A stretch of 64,000 bases of DNA from Paracyclopina nana (taxonomy: Eukaryota; Arthropoda; Copepoda; Cyclopoida; Cyclopettidae), in assembly GCA_019096065.1 (NCBI GenBank), contig JAGUCH010000002.1, positions 17,310,501 through 17,374,500 of the forward strand, given 5' to 3'. Numbering within the stretch: the first letter of the stretch is position 1; every line of letters starts with the position of its first letter. Of this stretch, positions 21,401-31,439 are shown piece after piece. A program made the translations under genes and the position numbers. The notes beneath the pieces were generated by a model that saw only the letters and a list, made by a program, of their open reading frames with translations, was not told where the DNA came from and made no database searches.

Positions 21401-24203
21401 TGTTACTATTACGTTCAGAAAACGTGGATAAATTCCTTGTTGAGTCTAGGTGTCCACGGTGCGAGATGAGCAACAATGTTTCGGATTATTTGAGTGATGT
21501 CGATCATGATTAGAAAATCGCACTTTTGCCATTGTTGGATGTGTTAACTTTTTAGCTCGGAAAGTTTTTAAGTATTTTTTTGGACAAGCTATGTTATATT
21601 ACGTCGCCTTTTGACATTGAATTATGATTTTAGTTTAGACAGTCAAGATGTTTAACTAACACATTTTCGCATTGTCGTTTTATCTTAGACACATCATTGT
21701 GACAAGGGTTTTTATTTTTCCGTCGGATAAGCCCTTGGGACTCACACCTTCCGAAAATATTTAATTATTGGGTGTAGTTTTAAAAAGCGCATCATTCTGA
21801 ATGTCGCCCTCCGGCAGCTCGCTCCGCTCCGCTCGGCTCACTCGCGTCGTAAAAGGGTCGTAAATTGGCCACTAAGCTAGCCAGTCAGCAGTTTTCTAAA
21901 TAGAGATTTTTTTGGGGGGAAAGTGATGTTTTTTCACGTAATTCACATGAGGCTAGGTACCCAAATAAAAAAACCTTACATTATAAATAACTAAAATATC
22001 AATATTTTAGCTCCAATCATATTTTTTTTCATTTTTGGATAAGATAGAGCGGAACGGAACCAAGTTCAACTTTTTGCCTAGCTTTGCTTGACTAACTTGT
22101 CAAAATGGGAAATCCGCACTTTCATCATGCCAATTCAGTAATTGTGTTTTCACGATTTGATAATGCATCAGTCAAAATTGTACATATTTATATCGAGCTG
22201 GGGATCATAAAGTAGGGCTGTTAAAGAGCTGAGAGAGGATTTTGAAAATCCAACTGTCTGAGGTTCGAATCTAGGTTAGAGCCTTTCTTTTTCTAGCTTC
22301 TTTGGAATTTGGATTAGTTCCATGGAATATGAGGGGCATAAAATTACTTTATATCCCTCAAATTTGATTCCAGGACCATTTAGTTTATATTATCCCCCAA
22401 ATTGCTTAGGAGAGAACTGTGATATAAAAGAGCTGAGTCGGATCGGTAAACTGAATTATAACCCGAGGAAATCGTATTACAGTATACAAAATGTTAAACA
22501 TGAGCCTGACAAAAATTGCCTCGAGTCGCAAGACCGAATAATGTCAACAAAACTCCAACTTCTGATTGGCCAGCGCAAATTTGCACCTGATTTTGATTGG
22601 TCCAATAATCTCATACCGCTCTTACATCATCAACTAGACACATTGACTTGAAGGAGGTCCTAACCCAAACTCTTTACAACACCCAAAAAATATACATTTT
22701 ATGAAAGCTTATGTTCTTAGGGTTCATTTGGTAGTAATTGAAAAATCCTGGCCTATGGCTTCCCATAACATAATAGTTATTTATTTCGAGCTGGGGCACG
22801 TAAAGTAGGGTCATTAAATAGCTGAGCGAGGATTTTAAAATGGGAAAACTTGAGTACAGCTTTACTAGCCCGAGCCTGCGAGGGCTGTAATTGTACGAGT
22901 GTTTTTCCATTTTAAAATCCGAGGTAAGCTATTTAATGACCCAATTTTACGTGCCCCAGCTCAAAATATACAATTTTATATACTGTAATACGATTTTCGA
23001 GTGTTTTAATGAAGTTACCGGGCTGCCCCGTGCCCTAGAAAATACTGCTCGGTTTTTATGCTATGTATCACTGGCTCTCATCAGCTGGCATCCAGTGGTT
23101 TGAGACCATCAAGTAGACTTTAAAAATACATTTCATTTGAGTTGCACCTATGGCATAGTGGTTAGAGCGCTCGGCTCTTGATTCCTCAGTCTAGGGTTCA
23201 AACCCCAGTCATTCCTTGTTTTTTTTTTTGGTTTCTTTATCTGGCTTAAATTATGTTTAAGTCCTATACATAGCATGTAATTTTCATGGTGTTTCCATAG
23301 CTCAGTGGTTAGATTATTGGAATGCTAATCCAACTGTCTGATTTTTATATCTTGGATGATTCTCTCTTTTTTGTAACTTCTTTGGAATGTTGATTAGTTC
23401 CATGGAATTTGAGGGGCATTAAACTACTTAAAATCCCTCAAATTTGATTCTAGGGGCCGTTAAGTATTTAATATCCCCCAAATTGCTTAGAAAGAACTGT
23501 GATATAAAAGAGCTGAGTCGGATCGGTAAACTGAATTATAACACGAGGAAATCGTATTACAGTATATAAAATTTTCAAAAATGTCTAGCACCTACAGTTT
23601 ATTATTTTTTGAGATTATTAATAGCAATGACCTCCCTCTGAAAAAAGAAGATCAAACTTTTTTTATTTCATAAATTCTTGGGTATTGTAAGTAGTTTGGG
23701 TTAGGTCCTTTGCCAAGTCAATGTGATAGAGAGTCTTTAGTCAAAATGCATGAATGCTGCTCACATGTGTACTCAGTAAGCTGTAACTGTGAGAATTGGC
23801 TGCAGTTTCGAAAACTTTTCCCCTGTCTCTGAATTCTTATGTTTCTGTAGTTTGCCCCTGGCAATTCCCCCAGGGGGGAGCTCCTCAAACAAATTGCTCC
23901 CATTTAAAAAAGTGTTTTTTCCAGTTCACGTTGCTGTACCAAGTTAAGAGTGGAAGCTCGAACAAAAGTTTCGGCTTGGAGGTGGCGCGCTTGGCCGGCT
24001 TCCCTTCGGAGGTCATCAGTGATGCCAGGTCGTTTTTGGCCACCGCGGAAATGCCCATTTTATTGCGCCACCATTCGCAAGGACTCGACAGCAACCACGT
24101 GTCCTCCTTCATCGCTGACTACAAATCCAGCGGGAAAAAGCGCCAGCTTGAACTGCTCACGGAAATGAAGGCCAAAGTCAGCAAGCTCACGGATGATCAC
24201 TGA
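12464..24203 (+). CDS. Msh2: DNA mismatch repair protein MSH2
   Basis: MutS-family ATPase. With a MSH6- or MSH3-type partner it recognises mismatches and small loops in nuclear DNA. Exons: 12464-13555, 14565-15026, 17565-17846, 18744-19196, 23925-24203; all junctions are phase 0, giving 855 residues against about 934 in human. Residues 1-364 hold the mismatch-binding and connector domains and the start of the lever ([19 protein letters not shown]). Exon 2 carries the clamp region. Exon 4 carries the ATPase: Walker A GPNLGGKS (about 621-628), STFMAEM signature (about 675), Walker [17 protein letters not shown] (DEL about 700-702) and ATHFHE (about 733). The shortened C terminus ends KLTDDH. 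The start ATG gives a family-like N terminus ([12 protein letters not shown] aligns with PTTTVRLFDRGDF). All catalytic motifs are intact. Confidence 0.95.
13580..14660 (+). repeat. tandem duplication within MSH2 intron 1 copying the start of exon 2
   Basis: The block from about 13583 (TTTCCGACCTGAGCACTAAT) recurs from about 14204 (TTTCCGACTTGAGCACTAAT). Both end in a copy of the exon 2 acceptor and the first 86 bases of exon 2. The true exon starts at 14565; the copy is at 14090-14175. Confidence 0.85.
14090..14175 (+). pseudogene. pseudo-exon copy of MSH2 exon 2 (first 86 bp)
   Basis: Encodes [20 protein letters not shown] and the FVGPLT that follows, with an intact acceptor (CTGTCCAG). It then leaves homology at once and runs to a stop without the rest of exon 2 or a matching donor. 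If spliced in, it would truncate MSH2 within the lever region. Confidence 0.8.
15244..15628 (+). mobile_element. family A MITE, copy 2
   Basis: Full copy from AATAAGCCATTGGAGGGACA to TACGCCTTTGGCTTATT in MSH2 intron 2. AGATGGCGC lies at 15273-15281 and 15585-15593. It contains a 60-codon frame ending [10 protein letters not shown], matched in other copies. Confidence 0.8.
15745..15840. other. compact hairpin (possible structured RNA or element end)
   Basis: 15801-15832 folds as AGATCAC / GTGATCT (7 pairs) enclosing GTGGC-GAA-GCCAC (5 pairs) with small internal bulges. It is preceded by CTGATGACGAGTCC and CGCTCATGAG. The lack of decay against its surroundings suggests a recent or selected structure. 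Function unknown. Confidence 0.45.
16010..16082 (+). repeat. tRNA-Glu-like remnant
   Basis: TTTCACCCAGCCGACCCAGG followed by TTCGATTCCCGGTC resembles the anticodon arm and T arm of tRNA-Glu(UUC). The D arm is degenerate and the acceptor stem does not pair, so this is probably a SINE or dead tRNA copy rather than a gene. It is followed by a T-rich run. Confidence 0.45.
16440..16985 (+). repeat. about 50-bp tandem satellite carrying splice-acceptor-like cores in MSH2 intron 2
   Basis: Roughly ten units of the form AACTCGCGAAATCGTCAGTC + AATTTTCGTATCTATATTTT + GCAGGAAAA. Each unit contains TATTTTGCAG, a good 3' splice-site core. The array lies about 580 bp upstream of the true exon 3 acceptor (17561-17564). 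Open frames across it are repeat products. Confidence 0.85.
17080..17533. mobile_element. MITE with about 130-bp terminal inverted repeats
   Basis: The left end GTGATCCAGCCAGCTGCCTG and the segment CTTGGGATTCCAGTGGTTTA (about 17160-17180) are mirrored at 17420-17533 (AACCACTGGAATCCCAAGAT, CTCACTGGATCAC). It ends about 30 bp before the acceptor of MSH2 exon 3. Superfamily not determined. Confidence 0.75.
18188..18735 (+). mobile_element. family A+B composite element, next to MSH2 exon 4
   Basis: A family A copy (18188-18568) runs directly into family B (TACATCCTGGATAAAAATAG to GGTTAATTGGCGACAAAGG). AGATGGCGC lies at 18217, 18529 and 18623. The element ends about 9 bp before the acceptor of exon 4 (18744), so the polypyrimidine region of that exon is element-adjacent. 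The same A+B junction occurs in four other copies. Confidence 0.8.
19205..19830 (+). mobile_element. family C MITE cluster after MSH2 exon 4 donor
   Basis: Starts with AAACCAGAAATTC about 15 bp after the exon 4 donor (19197). It holds about 2.5 units (TCGACATTGAGTTTATGTCA, GAAGGAGTGCAAAC) of some 235 bp and ends in GAAAACTTGGGAAAATTTCT-type termini plus a further partial arm. Confidence 0.8.
19976..21010. mobile_element. 1-kb foldback built of 15-bp repeats in MSH2 intron 4
   Basis: Left arm (19985-20347): some two dozen 15-bp units such as CATAGCATATTGTCT. A short AT-rich spacer (20348-20420) follows. Right arm (20421-21004): the complementary unit such as AGACAATTTGCTATG, near-perfect at 20580-20770. 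The arms can pair over hundreds of bases. The long frames here (YETIC and MRQFA repeats) are repeat products, not proteins. Confidence 0.9.
21100..21440 (-). mobile_element. family C MITE in MSH2 intron 4
   Basis: Inverted arms GGTTATGTTACATTTCGACA and GTCAACATTGAGTTTATGC, then a second partial unit ending GAAAACGTGGATAAATTCC. Confidence 0.7.
21440..22200. other. MSH2 intron 4 stretch without recognised features
   Basis: AT-rich intron DNA. The only oddity is a GC-rich run near 21805-21845 (CAGCTCGCTCCGCTCCGCTC) unlike its surroundings. No exon or repeat family is recognised. Confidence 0.5.
22200..23570 (+). mobile_element. family D composite SINE-like element
   Basis: Inverted counterpart of 1780-2640. 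It carries tRNA-like modules at 23140-23215 (A box TGGCATAGTGGTTAGAGCG, B box GGTTCAAACCCC) and 23290-23345, and the same inverted pair around 22840-22925. A terminal block (GAGCTGAGTCGGATCGGTAA) occurs twice, near 22430 and 23510, so the module is itself partly duplicated. It lies in MSH2 intron 4. Confidence 0.6.
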
Positions 24204-24214
24204 AATACACACAT

Positions 24215-24665
24215 ATTTTCCCAACCAGAAATCACCATTATTGAAGCGTGTACGCTTTTTCAACATTGAGTTTATGTCGAAATGTAACATTATCTGCCTT
24301 GCCGCCTAATTAAGATCTAAAACACCAATTGGACATTTCGCCTTTGATTTTTTGACATAGGCGCTAAGGCAGTAAATGTCACATATCGACAAAAACTCAA
24401 TCTTTTTAAAACTAATGAGTGCGAACCAGTTGGGCCCTAAGATTGAAATGTTTATATGTTGTAGCGACATAGACTTTTTGGCATTGAGGAACATTAACCA
24501 GAGCACAATCAAGCAAAGCAATTCGGCTTTTCACCCTTGATTTCATTGCATAGGCACTAAGGCAGTTAACGTTACAGTACGACATAAACTCAAAGTAGGC
24601 AAAATGAAGGAGTGCTAAGTCATTACAATAACTTTCAGAAAACTTGGAAAACTTTCCGGTAGGTA
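24215..24665 (+). mobile_element. family C MITEs downstream of MSH2
   Basis: Begins TTCCCAACCAGAAATCACC some 15 bp after the MSH2 stop and contains about two units (TCAACATTGAGTTTATGTCG; AGGCAGTTAACGTTACAGTA). It ends GAAAACTTGGAAAACTTTCC. The MSH2 3' UTR therefore runs into a transposon; no AATAAA is seen close to the stop. Confidence 0.75.
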
Positions 24666-24740
24666 GAGTAGCGTAAAATATGCTTTACCTCAAGGATGCT
24701 GATGCAGTTGATGGTGGGGAGCGTTGTTCAAGCTATCAAG
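24666..24740 (-). pseudogene. inverted partial copy of Prrx exon 1 end plus donor
   Basis: On the minus strand this repeats the last ~45 coding bases of Prrx exon 1 ([13 protein letters not shown]) plus the first ~25 bases of intron 1 (GGTAAAGCAT...), with a few changes. The true copy is at 25310-25385. The captured piece sits exactly between two family C copies (24540-24665 and 24745-24872). Confidence 0.8.
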
Positions 24741-24744
24741 TGAT

Positions 24745-24872
24745 TTTATTGCATAGGCGCTAAGGCAGTTAACGTTACAGTACGACATAAACTCAAAGTA
24801 GGCAAAACGAAGGAGTGCTAATGCGTTACAATAACTTTCAGAAAACTTGTGAAAGCTTCTGGTCGGGCAGAT
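24745..24872 (+). mobile_element. family C MITE (half copy) upstream of Prrx
   Basis: Carries AGGCAGTTAACGTTACAGTA, GAAGGAGTGCTAATGCG and GAAAACTTGTGAAAGCTTCT, that is, the right half of a family C unit. Confidence 0.75.
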
Positions 24873-25157
24873 AGCATTTTCCATGGTGAACTCCGTGGTG
24901 GCGGGTATCAATTACGTACACATGTCAGACACGCTTAGTGAAGCTCGACATTCCGGACATTTTCTCCTGGGCCAGCCTCGACATGTGCTCAAGCTGGCCG
25001 GTCATTGGCCGCTCTCCGGACGTTGGGGAGGCGCCAGAGTTCGCACCCATGCCGATTGGACCGGCACAGGTCCCATGGGAGTGATTTCGCCCACTGTGCT
25101 TTTGTCTACTCCTCTTGAGACAAATGAGCAGTTAGTTGCTAATCTAATTAGGTGCGC

Positions 25158-28100
25158 ATGTCCAGCTCTGCGATGATTTCAAACAGTTCTTCTTCGACTG
25201 CTTCCACCCATGATCACGATGATCAAACCGCCAATTGCACACTCTTCAATCAGCAGCAGCAGCCGAAAAATGATCCAATCGAGATCAACAAGTTTTACAT
25301 GTCCAGCTTGCTCAACCTGAACAACGCTCCCCATCATCAACTGCATCAGCATCCTGGAGGTAAAGCATGATTTTATGCTACTTTACCAACCGGAAAGATT
25401 TCCAAGTTTTCTGAAAGTTATTGTCATGGCTTAGCACTCCTTCGTTTTACCTGTTTTGAGTTAATGTCGTTATGTTAAATTAACTGCATTACCACCTATG
25501 TAAAAAAATCAAAGGTGAAAAGCAAAATTGGAGGCATTGATTTTATTTATGTGGGAAAGCGGTTAATGTAACGTAATGACATAATCTCAATGCTCGTGAA
25601 TTAAGTCTGAGTTCACTCGTTGATTTTTGTTAATGTTGAGTTTATGTCGATATGTTACATTAATTGCCTTACCACCTATGCAAAAAAATCAAAGGCAAAA
25701 TAGTGAATTGGTTTGATTTGATTTGTCTTTGTTGTCAAAGCAGTTAACGTTACATAGCAACATGTTGAAAAAAAATTTCAGTTGTCACTCATTCGTTTTA
25801 TTAATGTTGAGTTTATGTTGTTATGTAACATTAACAGCCTTACCACCTATGTAAAAAAATCAAAGGTGAAACAGCAAGTTGGTTTGTCTGATTTTACTTA
25901 GGCGTCAAAGCAGTTAGCGATATAAAGCAACATAATCTATGTGTTCAAAAAATCATTTTTCAAGGTTTTATTGCTTTGATTTAAAGGGTTTTTCATTTAA
26001 AATTCTAATATTTTCCCATTTTCCCAAATGTTATATTTGTCCTAATTTTGGGCCTGCTGGGTAATTCGGTTATAGAGCTAACTTGGTTAAAGGTAGACGT
26101 TTTTGGTTTGAGGCTAAGTAGAAAAAGTGGGGATATAAAGTTGGCCAGTGCGAAAAAGATAACTTTTACTTAGCTTAAGAAAACAACGTTATTTTGGTTG
26201 CACTACAAAAATTTTAATGAGCTCCAAAGATTTATGGCTTTAAAGTCGTGACAGAGCACTTCCTTTTCTTCGTTTTCTTGAGGGCTTTTCAAAAATGAAT
26301 CCTTAAAAAACATTAAAAACTATTTTATTGGCCATTTTTCTAGCTGAAATGGGTTTAATTTAATTTCAAAGGTGACCTAAATTGCTAGATACATAAAATA
26401 GGGCTGACACCTGCTTTGAAAATGCAAATTAATTTTGCTACTCGAGCTCAAAATAGCACGTGCATGTCTACCATCAAAATCAAATTAGAAAGTTAATTTT
26501 AGAGCATAAAAGTGCTGGTTTAATGAGATTGAGTAGCATTATTTAGATACACTCTCAGTTTTTAAAAATATTGGGAAATGCTTTAAACTTTAATAAATTA
26601 TTTTTCTCATTCTGGAAAAGCATTCCCGAAAAAACTACGGTGTTCAGCTCTTTGCTTAAGAGAACTAATTTGCTTTACCTTCATTCATCATGGTAGAAAG
26701 CTGGAAATTTCGAGGGTGAAAGCTTGTGTAACTAAAGCCCAAAAAAGCTTAAAAAGACATTTAAGAAAAACTTTATTCCTATAATTTTTACAAAATCCTC
26801 CAATTTCCCATTTTTCGCCATTTAACCACCAAAAATGCCACAAAGCATTAACAACGAAAAAATCCACATCTGGTGTAGTGCCAATTATTTAGTGGCGCCG
26901 TCTATTGTCTGGGACTGGAAAAACGCTCTGATTTAGCTATTTTTATCCAGGATGTATAAGCAATAGGCGTAAAGCCGCTAGATTCGCAGCGCCATCTAGC
27001 CCGGCAACTTGAGCAAGCACATTTGACATGGCTTCGCTACAAAGTTGATCAAAAATTGGCGATTGTTTGGCTTCTAGATTTCTAGTGCCGATAACTTAAC
27101 TAATATGACTTAATCTACTGACAAAATGGGCCCCTTTCAAGCCATAAAACAAGAAGCGTCTCCCACAAATTTTCAAGCTTTTCATCGTGCAAACCAAATT
27201 TTTTCGAGCCCCACAAATCAATCAGCCAATCAAATTTCAGATCGTATTCACGTGACAAGTTTGGCGCTAGACAGTTTTTCCAAAATTACTTGCTCAAAAA
27301 GCGCCATCTAACGAAAAAGTTTGTCACTCTGCCGGCTTATTATAATGGGTAAAATTCACATTTGCAGGCCATCATCATCAAAGCGTGGTTGATCCGAACG
27401 AGACTGAAGTGACCGAGGACTTTCAGGGACGCCGAACCAGGCGAAATAGGACCACATTCACAAGCGTGCAATTGAAGGCCCTGGAGACCATTTTTGAGCG
27501 AACCCATTACCCTGACGCCTTTGCCAGGGAAGACCTGGCAAGAAGAACTGGGCTGAGTGAAGCTCGGGTTCAGGTAAATTATAGCACATTAGTATCATAG
27601 CAATAACATTGATGTAGGGCGCTCCTAGCGGCCTTTTAGGGCAACAGCTGGGATTTTCAGCTGACACTGCTCTAGAAAAAAACTGAGTTGCGTCCTATGC
27701 GCGATTTGAGCAACAGTTCCAAATAATGACCCTGGTAAATTAGGGCAATCAAACTTATTCAAGAATTGCTTAATGGATTGTTTTTAAATCTATAATAACT
27801 ATAGTACTTAATATCAAGATGTTAGAGTCCTGATGTTAAGCTTATGTAAAATAAGAGGAACCTTCTGTGATCTGTCACAAAAAAGAAATCGAGATGAAAC
27901 TCGATTTTCAACTCAACTCCCAGGTGTTTCTTCAAAATGTCGGTAGATGGCGCGTCTTTGTTGTGATACTGCTGTCTATAACCCAAGGTGTAATAACCCT
28001 TTGGCAGTCTCTGAAGCTGGAGCAACTTGGCCTTGGCCAAAAAAGACATTACTTCCACATTGTGTATTATAGCTATGCAAGCATAACTGCAGAATTGCCT

Positions 28101-31040
28101 AGAATAAGTGGCAAAATATTACTCCTGCTTTTTAGCCTAATGGTAAAAAGAGAGCTGGCAATGCTTTGGCGTGATTTTGCAGGATAATCATTGAAGGTAG
28201 ACAGACCGAATTATTCACTACAGTGTATTACATAGTATGTAATGAGGTGCAGCTATTTATGCTACCCAAGGGAAAGGTTTTTCTTGCTGTAATCTCACTT
28301 GGAGCGAATTAATTGACCTCCTACCGTGACTGCCTCTAAATTGAGACACAAAATTACCAGCAGCTCTCATGTTAATGTTTTGAGAGCCAACTACTTTCAA
28401 GCTGTTGAAAAAACAAGCCTTTTTTGGAATCATTCAGCAGGAGCCTCCATTCATGCTGAAGAATCAGGAGAGTCAAACAAGTTAAGCGCAGGCTAGCTAG
28501 GGTTGGTCAAATTATTGTAGCTTTGCCATCAGTTGAGAGTTAAACTGCCATAATTACAATGGTTCAGTTTATCCTAACAAGATGACTAGTAAAGCCTAGT
28601 AAAGCCTGACAGTTAGGGTTGACCAAAACATAATACATAGCCATAAAAGCAAGTAAAATGGCTTGATTAATTAGTTTAGTCAATCCTAGAAGAAAGCCTA
28701 GTTTTTAAAACGTCATAAGGTAAGACAAGAAAACAGATGGCGCCACTGTAAGTTATAAGATGAAGTGCCAGAAGTGGCCCCTTTGTTTGGGCTTTTCTAT
28801 AAGCCATTGGAGGGTAAAACTTTTTTATGTTAGATGGCGCTTTTGGAGCAAGTAGTTTAGGAAAAACTGTTACACACAAAACTTGTCAAGTGATTACGAG
28901 TTGCAATTTGATGAGCGGATCAGCAGAGCCAGGCTTTAAAAATCCGCTTTCTACAATGAAAAGCTTGAAAATTTGCTTGAGACGCATATTGTTGTATGGC
29001 TTGAAAGGGTGCCATTTTGTCTGTATATTATGTCATATTAGCAAAGTTTTCGGCGCACAAGAAATCTAGAAGCCGAACAATCGCCAATTTTTGATCAACT
29101 TTGTAGCAAAGCCATGTCAAATGTACTTGCTACGCTAGATGGCGCTGCGAATCAAGCAGCTTTACGCCTTTGCCTTATACATCCTGGATAAAAATAGTTG
29201 AATCAGGGCGTTTTTTCACGCCTACAATATAGATGGCGCCACTAAATAATTGGCAAAATACCAGATGTGGATTTTTTCGTTGCTAATGCTTTGTGGCAAT
29301 TTTGGTGGTTAAATGGCGAAAAAGGGGGAAATTGGAGGACTTTGTAAAAACCACATGAATAAAGTTTTTCTCCCTCTTGCGGAGTAATATGGAAATAGTT
29401 CTCTTTTTTAAAATAGATTTTTGGGTTGCAGGTGTGGTTTCAGAACCGGCGAGCCAAGTTTCGGCGCAACGAAAGGAGCGCCCTGTCCTCGACGGCCTCG
29501 ACGGCCTCGAGTAAGATGTACTCAGCCTCAAGTAATGGAGAGATTGCATCCACCTACAGCAAGGACATCGAGCAGCCCATCCTGGCAAAAGCCATGGTTT
29601 CTAGCAGCTCAGCGGGTCAATCAGTGCCATCCTATGCCACCATTTGGAGGCCGGATCACCTGCCCAAATACCCTGTGATAAACGGAGGCTATAACAACTT
29701 AGCAGGCGCCAGAGGTAAATTATGCCTTCAATGCCCGACCAGAACATTCTCAGCCCCTTTACACCTAAATGGCCATAGTTGAGAATTGTTCATTTCATCA
29801 ACATGGAGTTTATGTCATTATGTAACAGTACCAAAGTAAAAACTAAAAGCACCAAATTGTCGTTTTACTTTTGATTTTTTTGGCATAAGTGGTAAGGCAG
29901 TTAATGTTACATATAACAACATGAACTCAACCTGGGTTAAACAAAGGAGTTAAAAACTCATAACAGTTACATTTATAAAACTTGCAAGAATACCCTAAAA
30001 TAATCATAATTGAAACTTGTACGTTTAAACAACAAATAGTTTATGTCGTTAATTAACATTACCGATGTTTAAAAACTAAAAGCACCAAATTGTCGTTTTA
30101 CTTTTGATTTTTTTGGCATAAGTGGTAAGGCAGTTAATGTTACATAACAACATGAACTCAACCTGGGTTAAATGAAGGAGTTAAAAACTCATAACAGTTA
30201 CATTTATAAAACTTGCAAGAATACCCTAAAATAACCATAATTTAGACTTGTACGTTTCAACAACAAAGAGTTTATGTCGTTAATTAACAGTACCAAAGTA
30301 AAAACTAAAAGCACCAAATTGTCGTTTTACTTTTGATTTTTTTGGCATAAGTGGTAAGGCAGTTAATGTTACATATAACAACATGAACTCAACCTGGGTT
30401 AAATGAAGGAGTTAAAAACTCATAACAGTTACATTTATAAAACTTGCAAGAATACCCTAAAATAACCATAATTTAGACTTGTACGTTTCAACAACAAAGA
30501 GTTTATGTCGTTAATTAACAGTACCAAAGTAAAAACTAAAAGCACCAAATTGTCGTTTTACTTTTGATTTTTTTGGCATAAGTGGTAAAGCAGTTAATGT
30601 TACATATAACAACATGAACTCAACCTGGGTTAAACAAAGGAGTTAAAAACTCATAACAGTTACATTTATAAAACTTGCAAGAATACCCTAAAATAATCAT
30701 AATTGAAACTTGTACGTTTAAACAACAAATAGTTTATGTCGTTAATTAACATTACCGATGTTTAAAAACTAAAAGCACCAAATTGTCGTTTTACTTTTGA
30801 TTTTTTTTGGCATAAGTGGTAAGGCAGTTGATGTTACACAACAACATGAACTCAACATTAATAAAACCGAATGAGTGCCATCATTTAACAATGACTTTGA
30901 GAAAACTTGGGAAAATTTCTGGTCGGGTTATGTTCAAAGTCAAGTAATGTTCTCTACTATGTTTAGGCAATTTCGGGAGCTTTGACTTTTTGGGTCTGCC
31001 CAGTTCGAGTCAAAATCAATCTGATTTTCCATTCAGCTGA
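25158..31040 (+). CDS. Prrx: Prrx-like paired-class homeobox transcription factor
   Basis: Nuclear DNA-binding protein of the paired-related homeobox type. Exons 25158-25359, 27368-27573, 29432-29714 and 30967-31040; phases 1, 0 and 1 agree, giving 254 residues. The homeodomain begins [20 protein letters not shown] in exon 2 and ends [18 protein letters not shown] in exon 3, with Gln at homeodomain position 50. The stretch [18 protein letters not shown] and the KFRRNER end match vertebrate Prrx1/2 and fly CG9876 types. An EQPI motif after the homeodomain also matches Prrx. The N terminus is Ser/His/Gln-rich. The last exon ([19 protein letters not shown], ending FPFS) is short and predicted from the acceptor TATGTTTAG and phase; without it, reading through gives a stop at 29782. 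No paired domain or OAR motif is seen. Confidence 0.88.
25383..25950 (-). mobile_element. family C MITEs in Prrx intron 1
   Basis: Starts ACCAACCGGAAAGATTTCC about 24 bp after the exon 1 donor. Three arms (TGTTTTGAGTTAATGTCG, AATGTTGAGTTTATGTCGAT, TAATGTTGAGTTTATGTTG) follow at a spacing of about 180 bp. Confidence 0.75.
25950..26805. other. Prrx intron 1, unannotated stretch
   Basis: AT-rich intron DNA. No repeat family, RNA gene or exon recognised. As a homeobox-gene intron it could hold enhancers, but nothing in the sequence shows this. Confidence 0.5.
26810..27345 (-). mobile_element. family B+A composite element in Prrx intron 1
   Basis: Minus orientation: family B (GGCGCCGTCT, GTGGATTTTTTCG complement) at 26810-26955 joined to family A (26955-27345). 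CAGCGCCATCTAGC lies near 26990 and AAGCGCCATCTAACG near 27298. It ends about 22 bp before the exon 2 acceptor. Confidence 0.8.
27574..28795. other. Prrx intron 2, mostly unannotated
   Basis: No exon or repeat family recognised until a short family B-like fragment (AGATGGCGCCACTGTAAGTT) at about 28735-28760. Confidence 0.5.
28798..29345 (+). mobile_element. family A+B composite element in Prrx intron 2
   Basis: Family A (28798-29175) joined to family B (29177-29345) in plus orientation, same junction as at 18568. AGATGGCGC occurs near 28832, 29138 and 29232. It ends about 85 bp before exon 3. Confidence 0.8.
29727..30930 (+). mobile_element. tandem array of five family C units filling Prrx intron 3
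   Basis: Starts CCCGACCAGAACATTCTC about 10 bp after the exon 3 donor. GGCATAAGTGGTAAGGCAG or its variant recurs near 29882, 30115, 30344, 30575 and 30809, a period of 229-234 bp. It ends AACTTGGGAAAATTTCTGGT, then GGG, about 35 bp before the predicted exon 4 acceptor. The units are nearly identical, so amplification is recent. Confidence 0.85.
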
Positions 31041-31439
31041 AGAAGAAGAGATTTCCCCACCAGTTTTTTGTTGAACAACAATCAAATTTATTGCAGAATA
31101 CAACAAGGCCTAAAATCGATGTTTATACATTGAAATCAATTGAAATGATGGGCGGGGCAGAACATTTACTCGAAGAAGGAGGAGGTGGGCGTGGCTTCGA
31201 AATCTCGCGCGCAGCCAAATAGTCATTGTTTTGAGATGATAGCATATATATATTTAATAATAATGATACACACGTAGTAGTAGTATGAACAGTTGAGTCG
31301 ATGTAGTAATTAAACTTGTCTTTTGCAATATATGAACCATAGCATTGAATGGAGGAGGCTACTGAAAACTTCTTCTTCTAGAACGACTCCACACCCCTAC
31401 GGAATGGGCTGCAGAGTCCAAAACAAATGCACGTGTGTC

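Noticed and set aside
23140..23215. Functional tRNA-Lys gene
   Set aside because: A and B boxes exist but the anticodon and acceptor stems do not pair well, and the module recurs inside a repeat (family D).
24883..25176. 97-codon plus-strand frame upstream of Prrx
   Set aside because: A different frame from exon 1, with no family resemblance; more likely 5' UTR of Prrx.
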